Source: an uncultured Lachnospiraceae bacterium (GTDB taxonomy: Bacteria; Bacillota; Clostridia; Lachnospirales; Lachnospiraceae). From it: a DNA stretch of 64,000 nucleotides. Location: positions 1-64,000 of the forward strand of contig CAJTXN010000001.1 of assembly GCA_910583605.1 (NCBI GenBank), written 5' to 3'. Shown here one piece after another: positions 23,196 through 32,355 of this stretch. The stretch's first letter is position 1, and every line of letters begins with the position of its first letter. The translations under genes and the position numbers were made by a program. The notes below the pieces were generated by a model that saw only the letters and a program-made list of their open reading frames with translations, did no database searches and was not told where the DNA came from.

Positions 23196-26100
23196 TTGAA
23201 CCATAGGACTTATATAAAAAATTTATTGGAATCATTTGTGAAAGATACCAGAAAAGTGGTTTCCAGTACCATGTTTATTAAACATTATGATACTTTTAAT
23301 ATTACCCTTGAAGAAATAGAAAATATGGTTTGTGACGAGTATCGGGCAGGTCTTCTGTACCACAGGTATGCAAAAAATGATATAAAGGAGCCTTATGAGC
23401 CGTTTGTCAGCGGTATCCGGTATTTTTACCGGAAATTCTTCTCTGATTACACGGTAGAAGAGTTTATAGATGAATGTAATGTATATTCCCTCCATAAGGA
23501 TATTTTAATTTCATATTTAAAAACAGGGTGTGCCACAAGGCATGAATTAATGATCATATCCGAAGTACAATATGAGAAAAAGAAGTTTATGCAGTCGATC
23601 TGTAATTGTCTGAATTACATTAGCAGCAGAAAGAAACTGCTAATTGTTCTGGACTGCGTACAGCAGGCATGTCTGTCCTCCCTGCATATCATCCGGGAAT
23701 TTATGAATACCTTGGAAAAACAGGATTTCAGGCTGCTTGTCATTTATAATGAAATGCATATGCCGCTGCCGTATCTGGACGAAGAATTTAACGCCATGGT
23801 AGATCAGGCGGAGAGATACAGTATACTTTTTGAATGGGACGGAATGGAGGAAAACATGGTCAATGATTATCATGTTACTTTTATTCCCAGCAGCCGTTAT
23901 TTTTCGGAATATTTGCTAAAGCTGAACAATTTATTTCATATGCTTGCAATTGAAGATGTTGAACATTATATGCAGATCATACATGAAAGAATTGTTCAGG
24001 AAAAATTAAATATAGATAAGACGGATAAATTTAATTTTTATGCATTGCGGGCATATAACTATATTTTCAGTGACAATATTAATTCGGCGCTGCTGATGTG
24101 TGAAAGAATGCTGCAGTTCTATGACCCTAAAAAAGATTTATATCAGGATTATGTATATAATTTTATTACCGCATTAAGTCAGATGACCCGGATACAGTCC
24201 GATCTGGCGCTCCGGTATTCTGAAAAATGTATTCTGACAGCAGAACGACTGGGCGATACGGATTTAATGTTTCGTGCAAATGTGCTGTTTACCAGTGCAA
24301 GATTCTGTGGCTGGAAAGATATTTTTTCTATTGATTTTACCAAAGTTACAATCGATGAAAATATTGTTTTGGAATTAAGAGTCCATAAATATTACAATAC
24401 TCTGGCGTATTATCTGGCCTGCGGAAGTGACAATGATTATGATACCATTCAGAAGGTGGTGGCAGGTGAGCGGGAAGCCGATTATCTCAATACGGCGGTT
24501 CAGATCGGAACAGAACTTGGAAATCACAACTTCCTTCTGGCGGCATATACAAAAAGTATTATTCTGTATACGGAAAAGGGATTTCATAAATATGCAAATT
24601 TATTTTATGAAAAAAAACTTCAAATCCTTCATACCGAAAAAAATAACCAGAGAATGGCAAATCTGTTATTGGGAATGGGATATAACGAAATTGTAAGCGA
24701 GCAGTATATTAAGGCCAACGAATATTTTAATCAGGCATTTGAAATATTGTATTCTCTTAAAAATGTGGAAGCAATGGCAGAAGGATTGTATAATATGGCG
24801 GTGAACGGAATCTGCTGCCGGGATTATTCTTCTGCTGCCTGGTATCTTCAGAACATTTTTAAAATAATCAATAATCTGGGAAATGAAACAATAAGAATCT
24901 GTAATGCTTCAAAACTATATGGCGTGATGGCGTTGGCGAATTACAGAATCGGAAATGAATACCGGTGTTATTTATGTCTGAGTAAGATTGAAATATTATT
25001 GAGTCATTTGCTGACGGATGATACGGAGCAGGATTACGAACAATGGCATGAGGATTTATTTTTGTTTTACTTTGTAAAAGGTATTATGTTAAGAGATAAT
25101 GGAGAACTGGAGGAAGCGCTGGAATGTTTCCGGAAGGCGGAATTTCATTATGACAGTTATCCGGGAGCTAAATTTTATACCACAGTAGAATATGTTACAG
25201 AATATGTAGAGCTGTGCAGCAGGACCGGTAATGAAGAAAAAGCCGGTGCATTGATAGATGAAGCTTTACGGTATTGCAATGAAAACGGATATTCCCATAT
25301 GAGTAAGAATATTATGTATACCGTTGAAGGAAAAGGCAATAAACTTGTTCCGGTTGCCAATAATCTTACAACTATCCGGTTGGAACAGATGATAGAACTG
25401 TCTGTAAACGCAGGCAGGGAAAAACAACTGGAGGAGAGAAAAAAGGATATACGGTTTTTATCTGCATGGCAGGAAATGCTGAATCGGGATGAATTGGACG
25501 AAGATCATCTGATCAATAATGCCATGGTGATGATTCAGAATAATTTTAATCTGGATGGAATCATAATCATAAATCGGCATAATGAACAGATCGAACCTCT
25601 TTATAAATCTTCAAAAGCAGAAATCAGTCAGGAGGAAATGAATCAGGTTTTTGAGTTTTTTGATTTATTTAAACGGGAGTTTATTACCAGCAGGACGGAT
25701 CGAACTTTTTTAGAGTATGGCAGAATTGTTTCCGTTTTTGGAATTAATCAGGTGGTTACGGTTGCAGGGATTCCACTGGCAAATGAAACAGGCATTTACA
25801 GCATATTACTTGCATATGTAAATATGCATAATAATTTCCGGCGTCATATGAGCCTGCTGAACGAAGAAAACCTGGTTATCATGAAAACAGCATTTGTTCA
25901 GTTGGGAAATGATCTGGAGAGAATTCACAACAGAAAAAATATTGACAGAATTAATCAGAAATTAAATGAACTGGCCATTACGGATATGCTAACCGGCCTG
26001 TATAACCGTCAGGGATTTTCCAAAAATATGGAGGAAGTAAATTCGGACAGTTTGGTTACGATTTTATATGCGGATTTGGATAATTTTAAATATTATAACG

Positions 26101-26510
26101 ATACCTTTGGTCACGAAATCGGTGACATCATATTAGTGGAATTTGCGGGAATTTTCCGGCGGGTTTCAGAAAAACTGGGTTATGCAGTCCGGTACGGCGG
26201 AGATGAATTTCTGGTGGTGCTGAAAAATGCGGATGTGAAAAAGGGAATAGAAGTTGCTGAAGAAATTTACAGGGAAATCGGAGACGGTTTTGTGGATGTG
26301 GTAAAGGCACACGTTGGTAAAAACGTAGAAATTCCAAAGGAAAAGAGGGTTTCCTGTTCCATTGGAATAGCAGCTTCCACAGGCTGTGATGAAGAGGCAA
26401 TCTCGGAGACACTGAAGAAGGCAGATGAAGCACTGTATTATATAAAACGCAGTAAAAAGGGACGATATATCGTCTGGGAGGACATCAATGCAGAAAAAAA
26501 GAATGATTAG
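23196..26510 (+). CDS. Large TPR-containing diguanylate cyclase (GGDEF)
   Basis: A 1104-residue soluble protein. The N-terminal 280 residues resemble a decayed NTPase-like module: a Walker-B-like strand (KKLLIVLDCVQ) without a P-loop. Residues about 280-740 form helical TPR-like repeats. Residues about 770-930 are GAF-like, followed by a coiled segment and a GGDEF domain at 950-1104 with intact RYGGDEF (Gly1001-Phe1005); the usual inhibitory RxxD site upstream is absent (EKLG). It should synthesise c-di-GMP without product inhibition. It starts at TTG 23196, 8 nt after GGAGG. The adjacent EAL protein would degrade the same messenger. Confidence 0.85.
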   Translation: MNHRTYIKNLLESFVKDTRKVVSSTMFIKHYDTFNITLEEIENMVCDEYRAGLLYHRYAKNDIKEPYEPFVSGIRYFYRKFFSDYTVEEFIDECNVYSLHKDILISYLKTGCATRHELMIISEVQYEKKKFMQSICNCLNYISSRKKLLIVLDCVQQACLSSLHIIREFMNTLEKQDFRLLVIYNEMHMPLPYLDEEFNAMVDQAERYSILFEWDGMEENMVNDYHVTFIPSSRYFSEYLLKLNNLFHMLAIEDVEHYMQIIHERIVQEKLNIDKTDKFNFYALRAYNYIFSDNINSALLMCERMLQFYDPKKDLYQDYVYNFITALSQMTRIQSDLALRYSEKCILTAERLGDTDLMFRANVLFTSARFCGWKDIFSIDFTKVTIDENIVLELRVHKYYNTLAYYLACGSDNDYDTIQKVVAGEREADYLNTAVQIGTELGNHNFLLAAYTKSIILYTEKGFHKYANLFYEKKLQILHTEKNNQRMANLLLGMGYNEIVSEQYIKANEYFNQAFEILYSLKNVEAMAEGLYNMAVNGICCRDYSSAAWYLQNIFKIINNLGNETIRICNASKLYGVMALANYRIGNEYRCYLCLSKIEILLSHLLTDDTEQDYEQWHEDLFLFYFVKGIMLRDNGELEEALECFRKAEFHYDSYPGAKFYTTVEYVTEYVELCSRTGNEEKAGALIDEALRYCNENGYSHMSKNIMYTVEGKGNKLVPVANNLTTIRLEQMIELSVNAGREKQLEERKKDIRFLSAWQEMLNRDELDEDHLINNAMVMIQNNFNLDGIIIINRHNEQIEPLYKSSKAEISQEEMNQVFEFFDLFKREFITSRTDRTFLEYGRIVSVFGINQVVTVAGIPLANETGIYSILLAYVNMHNNFRRHMSLLNEENLVIMKTAFVQLGNDLERIHNRKNIDRINQKLNELAITDMLTGLYNRQGFSKNMEEVNSDSLVTILYADLDNFKYYNDTFGHEIGDIILVEFAGIFRRVSEKLGYAVRYGGDEFLVVLKNADVKKGIEVAEEIYREIGDGFVDVVKAHVGKNVEIPKEKRVSCSIGIAASTGCDEEAISETLKKADEALYYIKRSKKGRYIVWEDINAEKKND

Positions 26511-27930
26511 TCTGTGTCTGGTTTTTCTCTATATATTCTTTTGTGGATGTAATCAGATTGAAAAAAAATCAACCGGGGTGAACGCAGTACCAGAATCCCC
26601 GGTTGAGTCCGTTTATATGGAAAGTACAGCAGAGGAAGAGGATACAGAAAAACAAAGTACAACGAAAAATGAAGAAACGACTATTAATATAGAGGAAAAA
26701 AGGATTGAAGCTTTTAATGTGGTGGCAGGAAAACTGACAGCAGTGAGGGATATGCTTCAGGCCACGGGTTCGGATAAATCCGTCACTGATTTTGTGGAGT
26801 GGTTTACGGCAGAATATGGAGAAGATGTATTATTTCAGATATTTGAACAGGCCGGACAGGGCCGTTATTCGGATAAATTATTTTATATGCTGACCGGAAG
26901 TTCGGTTTATGTTCTGACGGATGCTTTTCTGGGGAATCAGGAACAGCCGGGAAATATAAAAAAAGAAGCCGCTAATAGTGAATATGTTAATTTAATGTTT
27001 GCCGGAGATTTATGTCTGGCAGAAGACGGTTTTGTGCTGGATTATTTTGATGAGACAGGTATACTGTCGGACTATGTCAGTCCGGTTCTTTTGGAGAAAA
27101 CAAATCAGGCGGATATTTTTCTGATTAACCATGAATACGCCGCCAGTAACCGGGGAGAGCCTTTAAATGGTAAATATTATACGTTCCGGGCAAAACCGGA
27201 GCGGGTATCCATATTGGAAGAGATGGGAACGGATATCGTATCTCTGGCCAATAATCATATTTATGATTACGGAGCCGAAGCTTTTCTGGATACACTGGAT
27301 ATCTTAAAGGGTGCCGGTATATCTTATGTAGGCGGTGGAAGCAATTATGAAGAAGCTGCAAAACCGGTATTTTTTACGATAAACGGAATGAAAATCGGAT
27401 ATGTTGCGGCCAGCAGGGCAGAAAAAATGAGGTTTACCCCGGAAGCAACGGAGAATACTCCCGGTATTGTTCGAATGTATGATTTAACCAATATAAAAAA
27501 TATAATTTCACAGGCTTCCGTACAGTGTGATTATCTGATCGTATATCTGCATTGGGGAACCGAAGACAGTAAATATTTCGAACAGTATCAGCGGGAGACA
27601 GCCCGGGAACTTTTTGACTGCGGAGCCGATATTATCATCGGCGGACATCCCCATGTGCTTCAGGGAATGGAATATCTGGAGGGAAAGCCGGTGGTCTACA
27701 GTCTGGGTGATTTCTGGTTTAACGGGGAAACCAAGTATACCGGGCTGCTGAACCTTCAGGTCAGCATAGACGGATTGCGGCAGATGCAGTTTATTCCCTG
27801 TATCCAGACCGGATATAAGACATTGTATCTGGAGCAGGAGGAGGAACAGCGGAAACTATTTGATTACCTTCAGAACCTGTCGGAAAATATTACTATTGAC
27901 AGGGCTGGTATAATATCTAACAAAGAATAA
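26488..27930 (+). CDS. CapA-family lipoprotein
   Basis: Exported protein of 480 residues with signal peptide and lipobox FCGC (Cys21), then a Ser/Thr/Glu-rich linker, a helical region, and a CapA/PgsA metallophosphatase-like domain from about residue 168 (FAGDLCLAEDG), with SLANNHIYDYG and GGHPHVLQGMEY as conserved metal-site motifs. Relatives take part in poly-gamma-glutamate or capsule production. It overlaps the diguanylate cyclase gene by 23 bp, so it is likely co-produced and could be an output of c-di-GMP signalling at the cell surface; this link is inferred. Confidence 0.85.
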   Translation: MQKKRMISLCLVFLYIFFCGCNQIEKKSTGVNAVPESPVESVYMESTAEEEDTEKQSTTKNEETTINIEEKRIEAFNVVAGKLTAVRDMLQATGSDKSVTDFVEWFTAEYGEDVLFQIFEQAGQGRYSDKLFYMLTGSSVYVLTDAFLGNQEQPGNIKKEAANSEYVNLMFAGDLCLAEDGFVLDYFDETGILSDYVSPVLLEKTNQADIFLINHEYAASNRGEPLNGKYYTFRAKPERVSILEEMGTDIVSLANNHIYDYGAEAFLDTLDILKGAGISYVGGGSNYEEAAKPVFFTINGMKIGYVAASRAEKMRFTPEATENTPGIVRMYDLTNIKNIISQASVQCDYLIVYLHWGTEDSKYFEQYQRETARELFDCGADIIIGGHPHVLQGMEYLEGKPVVYSLGDFWFNGETKYTGLLNLQVSIDGLRQMQFIPCIQTGYKTLYLEQEEEQRKLFDYLQNLSENITIDRAGIISNKE

Positions 27931-27954
27931 AAAGTGCAGAGAGGATAAATAGAA

Positions 27955-29676
27955 ATGGAAATTAAAGGTTCAGAATTATTTGTAAAAGCCCTCATTGAAG
28001 AAGGGGTTGATACATTATTTGCTTATCCTGGCGGACAGGCAACAGATTTATTTGATGCATTATATGGAAGAGATGAAATAGACGTGATTCTGCCGAGACA
28101 TGAGCAGGCGTTGATTCATGCGGCCGACGGATATGCCCGTTCTACTGGAAAAGTCGGTGTATGTCTGGTAACCAGCGGACCGGGTGCCACAAATCTTGTT
28201 ACGGGAATTGCCACTGCAAATTATGACAGCGTTCCGCTGGTATGTTTTACCGGACAGGTTCCGACCCATCTGATTGGCAATGATGCGTTTCAGGAAGTGG
28301 ATATTGTAGGAATTACCAGAAGTATCTGCAAATATTCGGTTACGGTCAGAAATCGTGAGGATTTAGGCAGGATTATCAAAGAGGCATTTTTTATTGCCGC
28401 TAACGGAAAACCGGGACCGGTAGTTGTAGACCTGCCGAAGGATATCCAGGTGGCATTGGGAAGCGACGAATATCCCGGCGAGGTAAATATCCGAAGCTAT
28501 AAACCGAATACCAATGTCCATGTGGGTCAGTTAAAGAAGGCCATTGAAGTGTTGAAACATGCAAAGAAGCCTGTGTTTTTAGCCGGCGGCGGAGTTAATA
28601 TTTCACGGGCAAATAAGCTGATGTGCGAAGTAGCGGAAATTACAAACGTACCGGTAGTGACAACGATTATGGGAAAAGGCGCGATTCCTACCGACCATTC
28701 CTTATATCTGGGAAATATCGGAATCCACGGAAGTTATGCCGCCAATACGGCAATCAGTGAGTGTGACGTATTGTTTTCCATCGGAACCAGATTTAATGAC
28801 AGAATTACAGGAAAAATAGATGAATTTGCAAAAAATGCCACGATTGTACATATTGATATTGATCCGGCATCCATTTCAAAAAATGTGGCGGTAGATATTC
28901 CGATTGTAGCAGATGCCAAAAAGGCACTTACAAAAATGAAATCACTGGTTTCACCGGTGGATACGGAAGAGTGGCTGGTAAGACTGATGAAGTGGAAAGA
29001 GGAATATCCGATTCATATGAAATCCGAATCCGGCCGGATGACGCCGGAGAATATTCTCAACGTTATTAACGATATGTTTGACCGTTCGGTTATTGTAACG
29101 GATGTGGGACAGAATCAGTTGTGGACCACACAGTATATTGAACTGAAAAAACACAGACAGCTTCTGACTTCCGGCGGACTGGGCACCATGGGTTATGGCT
29201 TTCCTGCAGCCCTGGGAGCAAAGCTGGGGAATCCGGATAAAGATGTTATATGTATTTCCGGAGACGGCGGTATGCAGATGAATATACAGGAACTGGCAAC
29301 GGCAGTGGTGCTGGAACTTCCGCTGATTTTATGTGTATTTAATAATACTTATCTGGGAAATGTCAGACAATGGCAGGAATTATTTTACGGCAGACGGTAT
29401 TCCAGTACCTGCCTGAAAGCCAGAAGAAGCTGTGGAAAGAATTGCTTTGACAAAAATAAGGAATGTCCGAAATATACACCTGATTTTGTGAAACTGGCAG
29501 AAAGTTATGAAGCGCAGGGAATCCGTGTATTTTCCAAAGAAGAAATCATCCCGGCTTTCGAAAAGGCCAGAATGAAAAAAGACAGACCAACCATCATTGA
29601 GTTTATTATAGAGGAAGAAGCCAATGTATTTCCGATGGTTCCTGTCGGAAAGCCGTTGAGTGAAATGATGTTTTAA
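27955..29676 (+). CDS. ilvB: Acetolactate synthase large subunit
   Basis: Thiamine-diphosphate and FAD enzyme (573 residues) that joins two pyruvates, or pyruvate and 2-oxobutyrate, in branched-chain amino-acid synthesis. Features are AYPGGQATDLFDAL with the catalytic Glu region following (LPRHEQALIHAADGYAR), GVNI in the central domain, and the ThDP motif GDGGMQMNIQELATA. After RRYSS the usual short loop is replaced by an insertion with four cysteines (486, 493, 497, 504) before the normal YTPDFVKLAE. It lies 24 bp after the CapA-like gene and has no T-box or leader of its own. The small subunit follows. Confidence 0.95.
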   Translation: MEIKGSELFVKALIEEGVDTLFAYPGGQATDLFDALYGRDEIDVILPRHEQALIHAADGYARSTGKVGVCLVTSGPGATNLVTGIATANYDSVPLVCFTGQVPTHLIGNDAFQEVDIVGITRSICKYSVTVRNREDLGRIIKEAFFIAANGKPGPVVVDLPKDIQVALGSDEYPGEVNIRSYKPNTNVHVGQLKKAIEVLKHAKKPVFLAGGGVNISRANKLMCEVAEITNVPVVTTIMGKGAIPTDHSLYLGNIGIHGSYAANTAISECDVLFSIGTRFNDRITGKIDEFAKNATIVHIDIDPASISKNVAVDIPIVADAKKALTKMKSLVSPVDTEEWLVRLMKWKEEYPIHMKSESGRMTPENILNVINDMFDRSVIVTDVGQNQLWTTQYIELKKHRQLLTSGGLGTMGYGFPAALGAKLGNPDKDVICISGDGGMQMNIQELATAVVLELPLILCVFNNTYLGNVRQWQELFYGRRYSSTCLKARRSCGKNCFDKNKECPKYTPDFVKLAESYEAQGIRVFSKEEIIPAFEKARMKKDRPTIIEFIIEEEANVFPMVPVGKPLSEMMF

Positions 29677-29692
29677 ATTTATCAGGAAAGGC

Positions 29693-30205
29693 ATGGACAG
29701 AACAATGAAGAGAAGATGGATATCTATTTATGTAGAAAATGAAATCGGTATGCTGGCAAAAATTTCAGGATTATTCTCCAGTAAATCCTATAATATCGAT
29801 ACAATTACAGTGGGAGAGACAGAGGATGCCACCATTTCCAGAATGACCATAGGATTAACCATTGATGATATGACGTTTGAGCAGATTATCAAACAGCTGA
29901 ACCGCTGTGTCGGCGTTATAAAAGTAATCGATATAACGGACGCAAGAATTCATATGAAAGAATTATTGTTTCTGAAAATCCGGGGTTGTTCGGAGGAGGA
30001 CAGGACAGAAATCTATAGGATTGCCCAGGCATTTGATTTAAAGGTGATTGACTATGATAAGAATACGGTGATTTTGGAGTGTGTTAAAACGGAAGAGCGG
30101 AATAATGACATTATCCGACTGATGCGCAGTACCTTTGGCGGAAAGATTGAAATTGTAAGAGGCGGAAGCGTGGCGATTGAAGCAGTCAGTATCTGTGACC
30201 GATAA
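29693..30205 (+). CDS. ilvN: Acetolactate synthase small (regulatory) subunit
   Basis: Regulatory partner of the preceding enzyme, 170 residues. The N-terminal ACT domain (ISIYVENEIGMLAKISGLF, then YNIDTITVG) binds valine in related proteins and gives feedback inhibition; the C-terminal domain ends GGKIEIVRGG. ATG 29693 lies 5 nt after AGGA; an in-frame ATG at 29705 (MKRRWIS) is an alternative start closer to typical N-termini. Confidence 0.94.
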   Translation: MDRTMKRRWISIYVENEIGMLAKISGLFSSKSYNIDTITVGETEDATISRMTIGLTIDDMTFEQIIKQLNRCVGVIKVIDITDARIHMKELLFLKIRGCSEEDRTEIYRIAQAFDLKVIDYDKNTVILECVKTEERNNDIIRLMRSTFGGKIEIVRGGSVAIEAVSICDR

Positions 30206-30258
30206 AAGGCAGTTTGTGTCAAAATTGCACAAAGTTTGAGGTGAAAATGCATATTTTA

Positions 30259-30307
30259 TTGACTAATTAGTGAAATCAGTGTAAAATGATGCAAGGTTTC
30301 ACTAATT
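30259..30307 (+). promoter_or_regulatory. Promoter with an embedded 11-bp inverted repeat (candidate operator)
   Basis: TTGACT (30259-30264), 17-bp spacer, TAAAAT (30282-30287). AATTAGTGAAA (30265-30275) and TTTCACTAATT (30297-30307) are perfectly complementary and flank the -10 and start site, spaced 32 bp centre to centre. A repressor dimer or tetramer could occlude the promoter. A T run after the right arm would also allow a weak early terminator. Confidence 0.65.
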
Positions 30308-30400
30308 ATTTTTTAAATGGATTAGTAAATGAATAAATAAAAAAGAAACAATTGTGCATGGGAAATGCATATCCATGGGAAAGTGGAGAATGGAGGAAAA

Positions 30401-31366
30401 ATGAAGTTAAAGAAATTTGCAGCGGCAGCACTGAGTGCAGCAGTGACATTGAGTTTACTGACAGGATGCGGTTCTAAGGAAACATCTTCCGGAGGCGGGG
30501 ATTACAACATCGGAATTATCCAGCTAACAGAACATGTAGCCCTTGATGCCGCCAATAAAGGTTTTGTGGACGGACTGAAAGAAGAAGGCATTAATGCAAA
30601 CATTGACCAGAAAAATGCACAGGGGGACCAGTCTGCACTGGATACCATTGCAACGAAATTTGTCAATGATAAAAAAGACCTGGTACTGGCCATAGCAACA
30701 CCTGCAGCTCAGGCAGTAGCAGGAAAAACAAAGGATATTCCAATCGTTGTTACAGCCGTAACCGATGCGGAAGAAGCAGGTCTGGTGAAGTCTAATGAAA
30801 AACCGGATACTAATGTTACAGGAACATCCGACTTAAATCCGGTAAAGGAACAGATTGAATTACTGGTTAAGTTATTGCCGGAAGCAAAGACCGTTGGTAT
30901 TCTTTACTGTTCGGCAGAAGATAATTCTTTATTCCAGGCGGAGATTGCCAAGAAGGAAATTGAAGCTAAGGGACTGAAATATAAAGTTTATACCGTATCC
31001 AATTCCAATGAAATTCAGACGGTTGTGGAATCCATGGCAGGCGATGTAGATGTTATCTATACACCGACCGATAATATGATAGCTGCAGGTATGGCCACAG
31101 TATCCATGGTAGCTACTGATAATAAGATTCCGTGTATTGTGGGAGAAAGCGGTATGGTAGATAACGGCGGACTGGCTACTTATGGTATTGATTATTATAA
31201 TCTGGGTAAAATGACTGCCAAAATGGCAGCTAAAATCCTGAAAGGTGAAGCAAAACCGGAAGATATGCCGATTGAATATTTAGAGGCGGCAGAGTGTAAA
31301 TTATCCGTAAATAAAGAAACGGCAGAAAAGTTAGGAATCGATCTGTCAGTACTGGATGAAAATTAA
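30401..31366 (+). CDS. ABC transporter substrate-binding lipoprotein (TrpX-like family)
   Basis: Lipoprotein of 321 residues; the signal peptide ends in LTGC with Cys23. The fold is the periplasmic-binding type of the ABC_sub_bind family (YNIGIIQLTEHVALDAANKG, then SALDTIATKFVNDKKDLVLA; LLPEAKTVGILYCSAEDNS). In Firmicutes this family with the two following genes is often predicted to import tryptophan or tyrosine (TrpXYZ). The substrate cannot be told from the sequence. Start at ATG 30401 after GGAGGA; an in-frame ATG at 30365 lacks a good ribosome-binding site. Confidence 0.88.
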   Translation: MKLKKFAAAALSAAVTLSLLTGCGSKETSSGGGDYNIGIIQLTEHVALDAANKGFVDGLKEEGINANIDQKNAQGDQSALDTIATKFVNDKKDLVLAIATPAAQAVAGKTKDIPIVVTAVTDAEEAGLVKSNEKPDTNVTGTSDLNPVKEQIELLVKLLPEAKTVGILYCSAEDNSLFQAEIAKKEIEAKGLKYKVYTVSNSNEIQTVVESMAGDVDVIYTPTDNMIAAGMATVSMVATDNKIPCIVGESGMVDNGGLATYGIDYYNLGKMTAKMAAKILKGEAKPEDMPIEYLEAAECKLSVNKETAEKLGIDLSVLDEN

Positions 31367-31398
31367 TTTGAATTAAATGTTTCGGATTGGAGGAAAAA

Positions 31399-32355
31399 AT
31401 GAGCGGTATGCTTGGCACATTTGAGGGAGCCATTGCCCAGGGAATTCTCTGGGCAGTTATGGTTCTCGGTGTATATATTACATATAAGATTTTAGATATT
31501 GCAGACCTGACCGTAGACGGCAGTTTTTCACTGGGAGGCTGTACCTGTGCGGCATTGCTGTTTCAGGGTGTAAATCCCATACTGGCATTGTTTATCGGCT
31601 TTCTGGCAGGTCTGGCAGCAGGCGCCGTTACCGGGATTCTTCACACGTTATTTGAGATACCGGCAATACTGGCAGGAATTCTGACACAGATCAGTTTGTG
31701 GCCCATTAATTACAAGATTATGGATAAGGCCAATCAATCCATTTCACAGGATAAAAACAGAAATGAAATAAAAAATATTTTTATGCGTTTTCAGGAATTT
31801 ACAGGACTGGAACTGAGAGAAGCAACTTTGGTGCTGGGATTGATCATTGCGATTGTGATCATTCTTATATTGTACTGGTTTTTTGGAACGGAATTGGGTT
31901 CTTCCATTCGTGCCACAGGAAATAACCCGGATATGATCCGGGCATTAGGTGTAAATATTAAAATCACAAAACTGCTTACTCTTATGCTGAGTAACGGACT
32001 GGTAGCGTTATCCGGTGCCTTGGTTGCACAGAATCAGAAATATGGTGATATCAATATGGGTACCGGAGCTATAGTGATCGGTCTGGCTGCCATAGTTATC
32101 GGTGAAGTATTGCTGGGATGGATCAAAAACTTTGGAGGAAAATTATTTTCAGCAGTTGTGGGCGCTTCCGTATACTTTTTAATTCGTGCCATCGTTTTGG
32201 AACTGGATATGGGAACAAACTGGATGAAGTTAATATCCGCAGTCATTATTGCGGTAGCAATGGCAGTTCCCGTAATTTCCAAAAAGATTAAAACACGGCG
32301 GATGTATGCGGAATCCGTGGAGGAAGATATGGTAAAGGAGGAGACAGAATGTTAG
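31399..32355 (+). CDS. ABC transporter permease, branched-chain-type family
   Basis: Integral membrane protein of 318 residues with about eight hydrophobic segments, of the BPD_transp_2 family (LDIADLTVDGSFSLGGCTCA, LGSSIRATGNNPDMIRALGV). It forms the pore for the adjacent binding lipoprotein. ATG 31399 follows GGAGG; the ATPase gene starts 7 bp before its end. Confidence 0.9.
   Translation: MSGMLGTFEGAIAQGILWAVMVLGVYITYKILDIADLTVDGSFSLGGCTCAALLFQGVNPILALFIGFLAGLAAGAVTGILHTLFEIPAILAGILTQISLWPINYKIMDKANQSISQDKNRNEIKNIFMRFQEFTGLELREATLVLGLIIAIVIILILYWFFGTELGSSIRATGNNPDMIRALGVNIKITKLLTLMLSNGLVALSGALVAQNQKYGDINMGTGAIVIGLAAIVIGEVLLGWIKNFGGKLFSAVVGASVYFLIRAIVLELDMGTNWMKLISAVIIAVAMAVPVISKKIKTRRMYAESVEEDMVKEETEC

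Noticed and set aside
27931..27954. T-box leader for ilvB
   Set aside because: Only 24 bp separate the CapA-like gene from ilvB, leaving no room for a leader.
30206..30245. TTTGTGT...GCACAAA inverted repeat after ilvN as a terminator
   Set aside because: Short stem with a G-U pair and no T tract after it.
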